DNA of 24,781 nt, taken from assembly GCA_003454975.1 (NCBI GenBank), contig DMST01000081.1, forward strand, positions 1 through 24,781. Reading direction: 5' to 3'. Made by a program: the position numbers and the translations under genes. Of this stretch, positions 1 to 7,177 are shown one piece after another (the stretch's first letter is position 1; every line of letters starts with the position of its first letter). This DNA is from Cytophagales bacterium. Lineage in GTDB: Bacteria; Bacteroidota; Bacteroidia; Cytophagales; Cyclobacteriaceae. The notes under the pieces were generated by a model. The model was not told where the DNA came from. It did no database searches and saw only the letters and a list, made by a program, of their open reading frames with translations.

Positions 1-755
1 CCCGCCATAAACATTTTGGCGTCTTCGCCAGCCGTGTAGCGCAGGGTGCCCGTGCCGTCGGTGGCAGCCTCCCAAATCACATCAGCACATACACTGGCAG
101 GAGCTGCTTGCGTGCCCATAGAACCCCAAGCGGCCATCAGCTTACCTACCAAAGGCTGGTATTCTGTCAGGCTTTCGTCGTTCTGGAAGTCGAACGAGCG
201 GCCGCCAAAGTCCGTAGCAATAGCGCCGGGCTCTACAATCTTCACCTTCACGCCAAACTGCTCTAGCTCATAGTGCAGGGCCTCGCTCATACCCTCAACG
301 GCGAACTTGGTGCCGTGGTACAGGGTACCGAAAGGGAAGGTCATTTTACCGCCAATGGAGCTGATGTTGATGATGGACCCTGACTTCTGGGAACGGAAGT
401 GGGGAATCAAAGCCCTGCTTACGTCTAGCAGACCAATCACGTTGGTGTTGAACTGGCGCAGGATGTTCTCACGAGGGAAAGCTTCCAACGGACCATAGGC
501 GCCGTACCCGGCATTGTTGACCAGCACGTCGATGCTGCCAAATTTGTCAATACCCGCTTGTACAGCAGCGTCAATCGACTCCAAATCCGTTACGTCCAGT
601 CGGGTTACCAGTACGTTGTCCAGTTTGTTCAGTTCTTCTTCCTTTTCAGGCGTGCGCATCGTTGCGATTACGTTCCATCCTTCGGCCTGAAATTTCACTA
701 CGGTGGCACGGCCAATGCCGGTGCTTGCTCCGGTAATTAATACAGTATTACTCAT
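1..755 (-). CDS. SDR-family NAD(P)-dependent oxidoreductase (3' end cut by window edge)
   Basis: Short-chain dehydrogenase/reductase expected to oxidise or reduce a hydroxyl/carbonyl group in the cytoplasm; the substrate cannot be read. The minus-strand frame opens at the ATG at 755-753 and stays open for 251 codons to the left edge, so the C-terminus is missing. Seen: the N-terminal Rossmann motif TGASTGIG at residues 9-16, NNAG at 80-83, the catalytic Ser (about S133) in ISSIGG, and YHGTK with Tyr146 and Lys150 at the expected 13-residue spacing. The PGAIATDFGG stretch near 177-186 is typical of classical SDRs. It is transcribed alone in the visible part, from the promoter at 795-855, whose layout is shared with AraC regulator 1 and the hydrolase operon, so it is probably controlled with them. 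Family assignment is firm; substrate unknown. Confidence 0.93.
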   Translation of the reverse strand, partial: MSNTVLITGASTGIGRATVVKFQAEGWNVIATMRTPEKEEELNKLDNVLVTRLDVTDLESIDAAVQAGIDKFGSIDVLVNNAGYGAYGPLEAFPRENILRQFNTNVIGLLDVSRALIPHFRSQKSGSIINISSIGGKMTFPFGTLYHGTKFAVEGMSEALHYELEQFGVKVKIVEPGAIATDFGGRSFDFQNDESLTEYQPLVGKLMAAWGSMGTQAAPASVCADVIWEAATDGTGTLRYTAGEDAKMFMA

Positions 756-794
756 GTTGTATGGGGATTGAATGTTTGTACTTGTTTGATGATT

Positions 795-855
795 CAAAGG
801 TGGGCCAATCCTGCAAGGGAAAACCACACGAATTCCTGAGAGGCTAACACAAATC
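795..855 (-). promoter_or_regulatory. Putative AraC-type operator plus -7 element for the SDR gene
   Basis: Read on the minus strand, half-sites GATTTGTGTT (855-846) and AATTCGTGTG (834-825) start 21 bp apart. CACCTTTG (802-795) follows and fits the Bacteroidota -7 element TAnnTTTG except at its first base. The -33 TTTG is not evident at 19-21 nt, which suggests dependence on an activator. The -7 box ends 39 nt before the ATG at 755. The same register recurs at 2787-2847 and 6185-6245. The rest of the gap to the next gene (856-1116) shows no convincing gene or RNA. Confidence 0.55.
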
Positions 856-1116
856 CTCGGTTGCTACAACACTACATGCCAGGAGACTCAATAGAGTTCT
901 AGCCTTTGTCTAGGAGCTTTGCTAAGGTGCGGTACAATTTGAGGTTGTGATCTGGGAATCCAGCCAAGTGCCTCTGGGTTTTCTACGCAGTATCCGGATG
1001 CTATCCGCGCAAACCAGCGAGCAGGGGTAGAAAAAATGGTCGCATCAGCGGATGAATGATGAAGATTTAATATCTCCAATTTCAAGTCGTTTTCACTGCC
1101 GTTGGTATAGAATTAG

Positions 1117-1668
1117 TTAAAGTGATCGTCTGGATTTTACCCATAGAACTAGCCAAATCAGACCCGATAGCAGCCCTAATAGGATAGAACTAGCGAGCAA
1201 ATAGGGAGAGCGTTCGATTTTTTTCTTAGCAGGGCTATCAATTGGAAAAATCATCACCCCGTCAATGTTCTCCTTAGGAATAACACTAGAGATAGTGAGT
1301 GAGGAAGCTTCTTCCACCTCTAAGATTCCAATCCTTACGGAACTGGAACCACTTAATAAACCCCCACTTCTGTTCCGGTCCCTTTGTTCATCCTTTACAG
1401 GGACCTTTTCCAGTAGAAAATCAATAGCCATTGAAGTGTCTTCTCTAAAAAGATAATAGTACCCCGGTTCAGCCAGGGCACCTTCCTCCGCTATACCAGA
1501 AAACAAATACATCCCCTGACGAAATTCAAAGGTGACGGTATCAGGGCTATCCATGACTTTGCTTTCTTTTCCATAGTGGAGAAGTAGACGAGAAAAACGG
1601 TAACCTATAAATACTGCGGATATGATGCTAAGGATAAAAATTAGTAGTAGAATTCCACGGGCCTTCAT
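1117..1668 (-). CDS. Hypothetical membrane protein with two end-located TM segments
   Basis: I do not recognise this 183-residue protein. It has a hydrophobic segment at residues 5-24, an approximately 130-residue polar middle part, and a second hydrophobic segment at about 156-177 followed by a basic tail (KSRRSL). This is the shape of a two-pass membrane protein whose central domain lies outside the cytoplasm. The middle contains a Ser/Gly-rich stretch (GGLLSGSSS) but no motif I can name. The ATG at 1668 gives a good N-terminal hydrophobic segment, which supports the start. It stands between AraC regulator 1 and the SDR gene on the same strand, but the gaps (about 180 and 360 bp) and a terminator at 1725-1744 argue against a shared transcript with the AraC gene. 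Confidence 0.7.
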   Translation of the reverse strand: MKARGILLLIFILSIISAVFIGYRFSRLLLHYGKESKVMDSPDTVTFEFRQGMYLFSGIAEEGALAEPGYYYLFREDTSMAIDFLLEKVPVKDEQRDRNRSGGLLSGSSSVRIGILEVEEASSLTISSVIPKENIDGVMIFPIDSPAKKKIERSPYLLASSILLGLLSGLIWLVLWVKSRRSL

Positions 1669-1716
1669 CTAGCTAAGATATGACTAATGATATAGAGTGG
1701 TTTGAGAAAGCTTTTT

Positions 1717-1744
1717 AAAAATAAAAGCGACCCGAAGGCCGCTT
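1717..1744 (-). terminator. Rho-independent terminator of AraC regulator 1
   Basis: Read on the minus strand, AAGCGGCC and GGTCGCTT form an 8-bp stem (one G-U) closed by a TTCG loop at 1736-1733, followed by a T-rich run broken by one A (1724-1717). It lies about 105 nt after the stop of the AraC gene. The C(UUCG)G closing is a known extra-stable tetraloop arrangement. Confidence 0.75.
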
Positions 1745-1848
1745 CCCTTTTCTCTCCGTATCCAGATCGACTTAGCACGGAGTAGATATTTTCATTGTTA
1801 ATAAGTATTCCATTCGTCAATCCGCAATCGAACTAATCGAATCAATTG

Positions 1849-2763
1849 CTATTGGGCTGTTCTATACTCATGCGGGGTAACCCCGGTTTTCGCTTTGAAC
1901 AAGCGGCTGAAGTAATGGGGGTAGTTGAAACCCAGGTTGTAGGCAATCTCGCTGATGGACTCGTTGGTGCCAATGAGCAGATTCTTGGCCTTGTTCACGA
2001 TGAAATCGTTGATGTGGTCCTTCGCGCTGCGGCCCGTTTCCTTTTTTAGGAGGTCGCTCAGGTAATTAGCCGAGAGGTGGATTTTCTCTGCAAAGTATTG
2101 GATGGAGGGCACGCCGTGCTCGGCCAGATTGTCCGCGTTGAAATACTCCTTGAGCAAGCGATTGAGCTGGCTCACAATGTCCTTGTTCTGCGTAGTACGG
2201 GTGTGAAACTGCCGCTCGTAGTAGCGGGAGCAGTAGCTCAGCATCAGGTCCACTATGCCCGTAATTGCCTTTTGGCTATGCCCATCGATGCGCTGCTCGT
2301 ACTCAAACTTGGTCCGCTCCACCAAGTCGTGCATCATCTTTTCCTCATCCTCTGACAGGTGTAGCGCCTCGTGGGCCTCATAGCTGAAGAAGCTGTACTG
2401 CTCAATCATATCGGCCAACTGCGTGCCGCGAATTAAGTCCGGGTGGAAAACCAGCATCCAGCCATGTACCTCGCCTACCTCCTGCGCCCGGGTCACGGTG
2501 CTCACCTGATTGGGAGCCGTAAATACCATCACGCCCTGATCAAAGTCAAAGTGGTGGCGGCCGTACATCACTCCGCAGTTAGCGTCCTTCAGCGCGATGG
2601 TATACAGGTCAGAATCCGTGCGGTGACCGATTTGGTCCTCCGTGAATTTCAACCGCGAGACGTCAATCAGCGAAATCAGAGGATGTTTCGGGGGCTCAAA
2701 GCCCATCAGTTTGTGTAGCTGACTTATGGATTTGATATGTATGGTAACGGGTGGCTGCTCCAT
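1849..2763 (-). CDS. AraC-family transcriptional regulator 1
   Basis: DNA-binding regulator of 304 residues. The C-terminal part (about 215-304) has the two helix-turn-helix units of AraC/XylS proteins: the first around VPSIQYFAEKIHLSANYLSD (219-238), the second around SISEIAYNLGFNYPHYFSRL (269-288), ending with the family signature KTGVTPHEYR. The N-terminal 200 residues match a ligand or dimerisation domain, with blocks such as KHPLIS, VFHPDLIR and YSFFSYE also present in regulator 2 at 8611-9570, so these are paralogues. The start at 2763 lies 24 nt after the -7 element of a promoter carrying a tandem half-site pair, consistent with autoregulation. It is divergent from the secreted-protein gene at 2887. 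Effector unknown. Confidence 0.93.
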   Translation of the reverse strand: MEQPPVTIHIKSISQLHKLMGFEPPKHPLISLIDVSRLKFTEDQIGHRTDSDLYTIALKDANCGVMYGRHHFDFDQGVMVFTAPNQVSTVTRAQEVGEVHGWMLVFHPDLIRGTQLADMIEQYSFFSYEAHEALHLSEDEEKMMHDLVERTKFEYEQRIDGHSQKAITGIVDLMLSYCSRYYERQFHTRTTQNKDIVSQLNRLLKEYFNADNLAEHGVPSIQYFAEKIHLSANYLSDLLKKETGRSAKDHINDFIVNKAKNLLIGTNESISEIAYNLGFNYPHYFSRLFKAKTGVTPHEYRTAQ

Positions 2764-2786
2764 GACTTTGTCGGTTAATTACTTTA

Positions 2787-2847
2787 CAAAGGTGCCGGGT
2801 ATCGCTCAAGTTCTAACACACAAATTACCGAACCCTTAACACATTTC
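2787..2847 (-). promoter_or_regulatory. Putative AraC-type operator plus -7 element for AraC regulator 1
   Basis: Read on the minus strand, half-sites GAAATGTGTT (2847-2838) and AATTTGTGTG (2826-2817) are 21 bp apart, with CACCTTTG at 2794-2787. The register is identical to 795-855. Because this is a divergent intergenic region, the same half-sites lie 40-70 bp upstream of the plus-strand gene at 2887 and could influence it as well. Confidence 0.55.
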
Positions 2848-2886
2848 CCGGATTGTTTTGTAGCATCGTGAGTTGACCTCCTGCTG

Positions 2887-3567
2887 ATGCGTATCCTCTT
2901 CCTGGTCTTGTTCTTACTGAGCAGTAAATGCCTGACTGCTCAAGTGCTTCCCTTTGCGGGGTTGCCTACCCGGGCAGATACCCTCGATCGCAGTCTCAAC
3001 CATACCTATATCGCCTATTGCCTAGGCAAGGACACACTGAAGATTCGCCAGCTCAACGATCGCCTCGTCTTTCCCTTGGCCCAGTTCCGTAGGCTGGAAA
3101 AAGATTCTACCTGGCTACCATCGGAAGAGAAACTGGCGTGGTTCGATTCTGTGCAACACCAAATGGCTCAAAACTGCTTTAGCTACGCCTTCGAATGGAG
3201 TTTCATCGAGCTGACCAACGGACCCAATCCGTGGTTTAGTGCCAGTACGCAGGTGTTAGGCCCTTCTACAGAATGGCTGTTGGGCTACGCCTATCATTGC
3301 GTTTCGCAAAACAAGGCCAGGTGTTGGAGGCGAATGCAGAGGCGGTTGCCGAACAAAGCCTACCTGCTATTTCGGGACTCACGCGGCAAGCCACTCCACG
3401 CCGCTTTCTTCATCGATGGAATCATCTATTCCAAAAACGGGGCCCAGCCACCAAGGGCCTATTTGAAGCTCAAGGAACTGAAAAAGCGGTATCCCGATAC
3501 GCGAACGTTAGAGGTGTACCGCCTCACGCCAAGCGCTTTAGCTTGGGAGTTTCACTTGAATGAGTAA
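2887..3567 (+). CDS. Secreted protein with a Cys/His pair resembling NlpC/P60-type cysteine peptidases
   Basis: A 226-residue protein with an apparent Sec signal peptide: basic start, hydrophobic core at about 3-12, possible cleavage after the TAQ near residue 19. I do not recognise a named family. The segment QNCFSYAFE (Cys97) followed 74 residues later by LHAAFFIDGIIYSKNG (His171) resembles the catalytic Cys and His of papain-like NlpC/P60 or CHAP amidases. In those families an N-C-x-x-Y-A motif is followed by an H-A-x-x-x-x-x-G strand. If correct, it would act on peptidoglycan peptides or another amide in the periplasm or outside the cell. The third catalytic residue is not obvious. It is transcribed away from AraC regulator 1 across a 123-bp divergent region. 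The protein call is good; the enzymatic role is inference. Confidence 0.78.
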   Translation: MRILFLVLFLLSSKCLTAQVLPFAGLPTRADTLDRSLNHTYIAYCLGKDTLKIRQLNDRLVFPLAQFRRLEKDSTWLPSEEKLAWFDSVQHQMAQNCFSYAFEWSFIELTNGPNPWFSASTQVLGPSTEWLLGYAYHCVSQNKARCWRRMQRRLPNKAYLLFRDSRGKPLHAAFFIDGIIYSKNGAQPPRAYLKLKELKKRYPDTRTLEVYRLTPSALAWEFHLNE

Positions 3568-3704
3568 GATGGAAGGTGTTCTAAATCATCAATGGGTAGC
3601 CCGCCGAAGAGTTTCCTCACGCATCCTTATGGATTCTGTTTTACCCGCTTAACCCACCCATCGCATCCGGTCCGAAATGCAGACCCATTACCCAGGGAGT
3701 ACTA

Positions 3705-3712
3705 CATATTTG
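3705..3712 (+). promoter_or_regulatory. Possible -7 promoter element for the membrane AraC gene
   Basis: CATATTTG matches TAnnTTTG except at its first base and lies 55 nt before the ATG at 3768. No clear -33 element is visible. The rest of the 200-bp gap from 3568 shows no gene. Confidence 0.3.
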
Positions 3713-3767
3713 CAGACGTTTTTCGTTAGCTTCCACGGTAGAACAAAAGTATTTGAGTGTTTACGGT

Positions 3768-4769
3768 ATGGAGAGGCTCATTTTGATTTCCATCATAAGT
3801 AGTTCAGGATTAGGAATCAGCTCCTTTTTCAGTATCTATCTCCTAAGGAAGCCCAGCCTGCAAAATCGGCTATTGGCTTTCTTACTCCTGGCGCTTTCGC
3901 TTCGTATTACCAAGTCCATATTTTATGCCACGGTAGATCTGCCCTTGTTTATTCGGAATTTGGGTTTGGCCGCCAACCTGGCTGTAGGTCCCTTACTCTT
4001 TCTATATACCAAAGCCTTAAGCGGTCACAAAGAGCTTCACAAAGCACACTACCTGCATTTCGTTCCTACCCTGTTGTACGTAGGCGCCTGCACCCTGCTA
4101 CCCAACGGAGGCGAAAGTTTATACTGGAAATTGAGCTATCCCCTCATTCTCACGCAGTCTTTTCTGTATGTATTCCTATCCATGGGCGTGCTGATTCGCG
4201 AGCGGCCTGCTTTGAAGAAGCACAAATTCAATTGGCTCACCGGACTCCTTGTTTGTCTCACCCTCATGTGGACGGTATACACATTGAATTTCCTAAAAAT
4301 CATCCCGATCTACGCCTTAGGACCCATCACCTTTTCCATTCTGATGTTTTGCCTCCTAGCCGTAGCCATTGAAAACAAGGAGGCTTTCTTTTCCAGACCG
4401 GTACCCCAGTACAAAGGAGCTCAAGTCACGCAAGACCAGGCCAAAATGCACCTCGGTCGGCTCAAAGAGCTGATGGAAGCGGAAGGGATGTACAAGAATC
4501 CGGAGCTAACCGTATCGGATGTATCGGCAGCCTTGGGCACCTCTACCCGAAATGTATCGCTCATCCTGAACAAATACGGCGAAACCAACTTCTCCAGCTT
4601 TATCAACCAATACCGCATTGAAGAAGCCAAAAGATTGCTGAAGGCCAGGCGGCAGGAAAAGATTCTGGCCATTGCTTACGATGCAGGTTTTAAGAACCTG
4701 GCCACCTTCAACCAAGTATTTAAAGCCTATACAGGGCAGACGCCCTCCGCCTACAAAAAAAATGCGTGA
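3768..4769 (+). CDS. Membrane-anchored AraC-family regulator (multi-TM N-terminus plus HTH)
   Basis: A 333-residue protein combining an N-terminal half of about seven hydrophobic segments (roughly 4-26, 34-54, 62-82, 94-111, 122-143, 155-175, 178-202) with a C-terminal AraC-type DNA-binding domain (about 230-333). The first helix-turn-helix is around LTVSDVSAALGTSTRNVSLI, the second around KILAIAYDAGFKNLATFNQV, ending with TGQTPSAYKK. This layout is common in Bacteroidota and suggests a sensor in the inner membrane that acts directly on DNA. I chose the ATG at 3768; a TTG at 3753 would add five residues, but a hydrophobic segment beginning just after MER favours the ATG. The downstream aminotransferase starts 84 nt after the stop and may share its transcript. 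Confidence 0.88.
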   Translation: MERLILISIISSSGLGISSFFSIYLLRKPSLQNRLLAFLLLALSLRITKSIFYATVDLPLFIRNLGLAANLAVGPLLFLYTKALSGHKELHKAHYLHFVPTLLYVGACTLLPNGGESLYWKLSYPLILTQSFLYVFLSMGVLIRERPALKKHKFNWLTGLLVCLTLMWTVYTLNFLKIIPIYALGPITFSILMFCLLAVAIENKEAFFSRPVPQYKGAQVTQDQAKMHLGRLKELMEAEGMYKNPELTVSDVSAALGTSTRNVSLILNKYGETNFSSFINQYRIEEAKRLLKARRQEKILAIAYDAGFKNLATFNQVFKAYTGQTPSAYKKNA

Positions 4770-4853
4770 GAGAGGACAAATAGCCTTTCAGAATTCCTGA
4801 ATTCATAAGATTCCGCCCCGGTGTTCTTGCTCTTTTGGTAAAAACTGAAAAGA

Positions 4854-5990
4854 ATGGACACACTGAATAGAAGGAATTGGTTGCGAATTTCCGGCCTGTC
4901 ATTGACGGCTTTGGGATTACATCCCTTATCTGGGTTTTCTGCAACGCAAGCACAGCCAGTGGTAGCAGATGAGGAAGTAAGGCGGCTGTTGTTTAATGAA
5001 AACCCCGATGGCCCCAGCGAAGGTGTAAAGAAAATCATCCCAGAGGTACTACACAGGGCCAATAAGTACGTTACCTTCTTTGAGTATGATTTTCAAGCGC
5101 TTAAGCAACGGATTGCGGAACAGGAAGGGCTACAACCGGAGAATGTCCTGCTCGGCCACGGGTCCTTCGAACCACTCGTTTGGGTGGCCCAGCAATTTGG
5201 GAGTAATGGGGAGCAAATCATCGTGCCTAGCCCTTCTTTTGATGTGGTGGGAAATTTTGGGAGAAAAATCGGGGCTGAGGTGATTCCCGTGGAGGTAGAT
5301 CAGGATTTCAAAATAGACCTGGAGGGGATGGAATCGAGAGTGAATTCAAAGACCCGCCTAGTTACCGTATGCAACCCCAACAATCCTACCGGTACCCGTC
5401 TGAATCCGGAACGTTTGCAGGCCTTCTGTGAGTCTGTTTCTGAAAAGGCCTTTGTGCTGGTAGACGAAGCCTACATTCATTATGTAGAGTCTTGGAGAGA
5501 TCATACCATGGCGCCCTTGATCCAAAGGGGTGAAAATGTACTGGTGACCCGTACTTTCTCGAAAATTTATGGGATGGCCGGGCTGCGCATCGGTTTTATG
5601 CTGGGGCCTGCGGAACTAGTCCACCAGCTGGAGGCGAAATATACCCTGGGTTTCCCCGGCAACATGCCCAATTCTCTCAGTGTAGCAGCGGCTATGGCGG
5701 CCCTCGGGGATGAGGGTTTTGTTGAAAAATCCAGGAAACGAAACGACCAAAGGAAAGCGCAGTTTTATGAAGCACTCAGGGTCATGGACATTCCGTACGT
5801 CCCCAGTGCTGCGAATCATGTGTACTATGATGTGGGCAATTTTCAGGCCTACAAGGAGCTAATGTGGCGGCATAAAATATTGCTCACGGGTGGGTGGCCC
5901 ACAAAACCCAACTGGGCCCGGGTGACCCTAGGTGCTGATGAGGATATGGAGTTTCTGCTAGAAAAGATGCAAGGGAAACCGTGGATGTAA
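4854..5990 (+). CDS. HisC-like PLP-dependent aminotransferase with twin-arginine signal (1)
   Basis: Fold-type I aminotransferase of 378 residues in the histidinol-phosphate aminotransferase group. The N-terminus has a twin-arginine pattern (NRRNWLR, Arg6-Arg7) and a hydrophobic stretch (SGLSLTALGL), so it is probably exported folded, with cofactor, to the periplasm. Seen: NENPDGPS (49-56); NPNNPTG (174-180) with the cofactor-contacting Asn; DEAY (204-207); the Schiff-base Lys237 in TFSKIYG; GLRIGF with Arg245; and Arg356 in WARVTLG, in the usual substrate-carboxylate position. Relative to the paralogue at 22712, NENPYG has become NENPDG and the RYP segment is KYVTFFEYDF, so the substrate probably differs. 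A biosynthetic HisC would stay in the cytoplasm, so I give no gene symbol. A moderate terminator follows at 6090-6113. Confidence 0.9.
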   Translation: MDTLNRRNWLRISGLSLTALGLHPLSGFSATQAQPVVADEEVRRLLFNENPDGPSEGVKKIIPEVLHRANKYVTFFEYDFQALKQRIAEQEGLQPENVLLGHGSFEPLVWVAQQFGSNGEQIIVPSPSFDVVGNFGRKIGAEVIPVEVDQDFKIDLEGMESRVNSKTRLVTVCNPNNPTGTRLNPERLQAFCESVSEKAFVLVDEAYIHYVESWRDHTMAPLIQRGENVLVTRTFSKIYGMAGLRIGFMLGPAELVHQLEAKYTLGFPGNMPNSLSVAAAMAALGDEGFVEKSRKRNDQRKAQFYEALRVMDIPYVPSAANHVYYDVGNFQAYKELMWRHKILLTGGWPTKPNWARVTLGADEDMEFLLEKMQGKPWM

Positions 5991-6089
5991 GGCTTCTGGT
6001 TGCCACTGATGATAAGTAGTTCATTGAACCAATGGGTTGCCTCAGGCTACTGGCTAAGGGCCTTAATTATACTGTATAAATAGACTTTC

Positions 6090-6114
6090 AAAGGGGGGCT
6101 GATGGCCTCCTTTT
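6090..6114 (+). terminator. Probable rho-independent terminator
   Basis: AAAGGGGGGC (6090-6099), a TGAT loop, and GGCCTCCTTT (6104-6113) pair with one G-U and one mismatch, followed by a short T run. It lies 100 nt after the aminotransferase stop and isolates it from the hydrolase operon promoter. Nothing else was seen in 5991-6184. Confidence 0.5.
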
Positions 6115-6184
6115 CTGTATAGCCAAAGGTTGGCCATGCACCCCATCAAATAAACCTCAACCACTATCGGCCAGCAGAAACTGC

Positions 6185-6245
6185 ACTATGTTTCCATAGT
6201 CCTGCAACATGTTTCCTTTTCCGGGTAGTCCGGTTCGGACCTTTG
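6185..6245 (+). promoter_or_regulatory. Putative AraC-type operator plus -7 element for the hydrolase operon
   Basis: An exact 8-bp direct repeat ATGTTTCC occurs at 6188-6195 and 6209-6216, 21 bp apart. The full half-sites are ACTATGTTTC (6185-6194) and AACATGTTTC (6206-6215), followed by GACCTTTG at 6238-6245. From the distal half-site to the end of the -7 box is 61 nt, the same as at 795-855 and 2787-2847. The -7 box ends 26 nt before the ATG at 6271. The -33 position holds TTTTCC rather than TTTG, consistent with activator dependence. Confidence 0.55.
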
Positions 6246-6270
6246 ATAGGTAATCAAATCGAACCGTATC

Positions 6271-7149
6271 ATGATCACAGGATATCTTTCCAATTCCATC
6301 GTAAAAGGAGGTGTTTCACCTGTTTTTGACAGCCCCAAGGACTACGGACTTACGTATGAGGACATCACTTTTACTGCCAGTGATGGGGTCCAACTATCCG
6401 GTTGGTTAATTAAAGGAGGCACTGATAAAATCATCGTGCAATCTCACTATGGCGTGCAGTCCAGCCGGTCTGGCTACACCCCCGAAGGTAAGGGAATGGG
6501 TAAGATGTGGAAGGAAAACATCTCCTTTCTCCGGCATGTCCATTACCTGGTAGATCAGGGATACTCTGTATTGATGTATGATTTCCGCAACCATGGCGAA
6601 AGCGCGGAGGGCTCCTGCCCTTGGGTTACCTGGGGGCCAGAGGAGCGAAAGGATGTGGTGGCAGCGGTGGATTACGTGAGTACCCATCCGGTTTATAAAA
6701 ATGCCCAAATAGGGCTGCTGAGCCTCTGTATGGGAGCAGCCTCTTCTACTTACGCTTTTGGAGACAAAGACGGCCTAAAAAGGTACCCCAATATAAAGGC
6801 CATGGTGGCCATACAGCCGCTACGATACCCGGACTTCATCAAGGCTTTGGGGCTCAACAATTTCATAGGCAGAAACGTCACCAAGCTCAATAACAAACGC
6901 ACGGGCATTGATATGAATGCAGTGTCCTTTATGCCCAACGTGAAGGACATCACCGTGCCTACGCTGCTGGTGCAAAACCGCAACGATGAGTACCTCAACC
7001 AGCAGTCCATAGAAGAATACTACGATGCCCTGGAGGTAGAGAAGGAAATGATATGGCTGGACCTGGGCAAGAAACGGGCGGCTGGGTACGACTACCTGAC
7101 GCGGCACCCGAAGGAGATTTTATTCTGGTTCGACAAACACATGAGTTAA
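6271..7149 (+). CDS. Alpha/beta-hydrolase-fold protein 1, Cys nucleophile position, Arg in place of catalytic His
   Basis: First gene of the operon; 292 residues, no signal peptide, probably cytoplasmic. The fold is shown by the DGVQLSGWLI strand pair (38-47), DFRNHGES (104-111) and the nucleophile elbow LLSLCMGAAS (149-158), where Cys153 takes the place of Ser in G-x-S-x-G, as in dienelactone hydrolases. Asp239 in NRNDEY is the likely acid. The catalytic His would be expected near residue 269: a related protein at the right edge of the window has YHQFKYYD there, while this one has KRAAGYDY with Arg269. The only nearby His is 279 (RHP). Hydrolase activity is therefore uncertain. The next gene encodes a paralogue with the same changes. 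Start chosen at 6271 because the promoter -7 box ends 26 nt upstream. Confidence 0.88.
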   Translation: MITGYLSNSIVKGGVSPVFDSPKDYGLTYEDITFTASDGVQLSGWLIKGGTDKIIVQSHYGVQSSRSGYTPEGKGMGKMWKENISFLRHVHYLVDQGYSVLMYDFRNHGESAEGSCPWVTWGPEERKDVVAAVDYVSTHPVYKNAQIGLLSLCMGAASSTYAFGDKDGLKRYPNIKAMVAIQPLRYPDFIKALGLNNFIGRNVTKLNNKRTGIDMNAVSFMPNVKDITVPTLLVQNRNDEYLNQQSIEEYYDALEVEKEMIWLDLGKKRAAGYDYLTRHPKEILFWFDKHMS

Positions 7150-7177
7150 CAATTCCACATAAAAAACAATACACAAA

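Noticed and set aside
888..1085. A 65-codon minus-strand reading frame in the gap after the SDR promoter
   Set aside because: Composition and sequence look like chance; no promoter, no recognisable motif, and it does not connect to either neighbour.
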